Shown here in pieces: positions 63,459 to 64,000 of a stretch of 64,000 nt of DNA. The translations under genes and the position numbers were made by a program. The stretch's first letter is position 1; each line of letters starts with the position of its first letter. Under the pieces are notes generated by a model. It worked only from the letters and a program-made list of their open reading frames with translations, searched no databases and was not told the origin of the DNA. Source of the DNA: an uncultured Saprospiraceae bacterium (lineage in GTDB: Bacteria; Bacteroidota; Bacteroidia; Chitinophagales; Saprospiraceae); assembly GCA_937921525.1 (NCBI GenBank), contig CAKZUM010000221.1, forward strand, positions 1-64,000, read 5' to 3'.

Positions 63459-64000
63459 ATGAAAAAAATATTAAAACATGTATCAATTATAACGTTCATA
63501 ATAATTTGTGGAATTATAATTCTTGGACAAGTTGAACCAAATCCTAATACAATTGAAATGAATACTATGGATATAATATGCTACAGTTGTGGTCGTGGAG
63601 AAAATCCTGAAAATACCATTAAGGGAATTGAACATTGCCTTACCGTGAATCCAAATTGGAGGATAGAAATGGATGTTCAAATTTCTGCTGATGAACATCT
63701 TGTGTTATTTCATGATTACGGAACAAAAAGAACAACAGGACAAGATAAGCGGATAAATGAGCTAAAATTGAAAGAAATAAAAGAAATGAATGCAGGATAT
63801 AATTTTAAAAATAATGGAAATTACCCATACAGGTTATCCCCCATCAGGATACCAGAATTAATAGAGGTATTTAAAAAGTTTCCAAAAGCAAAATTATTGT
63901 TAGATATCCATACTAATCACCCAAAAGTAGTAGCTATTTTAATTCAATTGATAGAAACAGAATTCAAAGGAGGTGACTTTATTATAGGCAGCGAATATGA
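63459..64000 (+). CDS. Glycerophosphodiester phosphodiesterase-like protein (partial)
   Basis: The gene runs off the window; 180 residues are seen. An N-terminal hydrophobic segment (MKKILKHVSIITFIIICGIIILG) is a signal or anchor. The GDPD pattern follows: RGENPENTIKGIEHCL, EMDVQISADEHLVLFHDYGTKRTTG, and KLLLDIH near residue 145. In the usual HRG...ENT motif the histidine is replaced by glycine (YSCGRGENPENT), so activity may be altered. The second catalytic region (E-x-D, HD) is present. Confidence 0.8.
   Translation, partial: MKKILKHVSIITFIIICGIIILGQVEPNPNTIEMNTMDIICYSCGRGENPENTIKGIEHCLTVNPNWRIEMDVQISADEHLVLFHDYGTKRTTGQDKRINELKLKEIKEMNAGYNFKNNGNYPYRLSPIRIPELIEVFKKFPKAKLLLDIHTNHPKVVAILIQLIETEFKGGDFIIGSEY

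Overview
The window looks like part of a low-GC replicon of a Bacteroidota bacterium. A Saprospirales-like marine relative is my guess, not shown by the sequence. Pointers are the many Sec/lipoprotein genes, PepSY-like lipoproteins, a CzcA pump with a C-terminal TolC extension, and the DUF4266/DUF3570 pair. No rRNA, tRNA, CRISPR array or conjugation gene was recognised. An iteron origin with a Rep_3-type initiator and a ParA/ribbon-helix-helix locus say the replicon is, or contains, a large plasmid or chromid.

Layout. 0.5-8.1 kb is a replication/partition block: a possible structured RNA end, a BRO/DinD-like gene, the initiator, 12 iterons, ParA, a small DNA-binding partner, about 3 kb of centromere-like repeats, and a KilA-N gene. 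8.3-15.7 kb is a transposon nest: an IS21 element carrying an IS5-type element inside it and an ISL3 element in its right terminus, then a separate unclassified DDE element. Target duplications are visible for all four. 15.8-18.1 kb encodes a large ParB-like protein, followed by 1.2 kb without genes. 19.3-31.0 kb holds an envelope lipoprotein/TPR pair and a complete type I restriction-modification operon with an extra PD-(D/E)XK gene between hsdS and hsdR and a YgjP-like metallopeptidase at the end. 31.1-39.4 kb is an accessory patch: a compact three-gene operon with a nuclease-like middle protein, small orphans, and a membrane/pentapeptide-repeat pair sitting between an intact small gene and its decayed copy.

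39.6-51.1 kb, all on the minus strand, is a metal-homeostasis cluster: response regulator, sensor kinase, an unknown membrane protein, a CzcA-TolC fusion, its CzcB adaptor, a PS-decarboxylase-like protein and a VIT-family Fe/Mn transporter. 51.3-58.7 kb, on the plus strand, starts with an ECF sigma factor and a protein with an inner-membrane helix and a beta-barrel-like end. It continues with Asp-rich PepSY-like lipoproteins around a vitamin-K-dependent gamma-carboxylase homologue and a DCC thiol-disulfide protein. 58.8-62.7 kb adds a PepSY-like/cytochrome lipoprotein and a thioredoxin-ApbE-DUF4266-DUF3570 operon. The window ends inside a glycerophosphodiesterase-like gene.

The most promising undescribed system is the carboxylase/Asp-rich lipoprotein island at 51.3-58.7 kb. 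Next are the three-gene operon at 32.0-34.7 kb and the membrane/pentapeptide pair at 36.9-39.1 kb. All functional names rest on reading motifs by eye; no database search was run.
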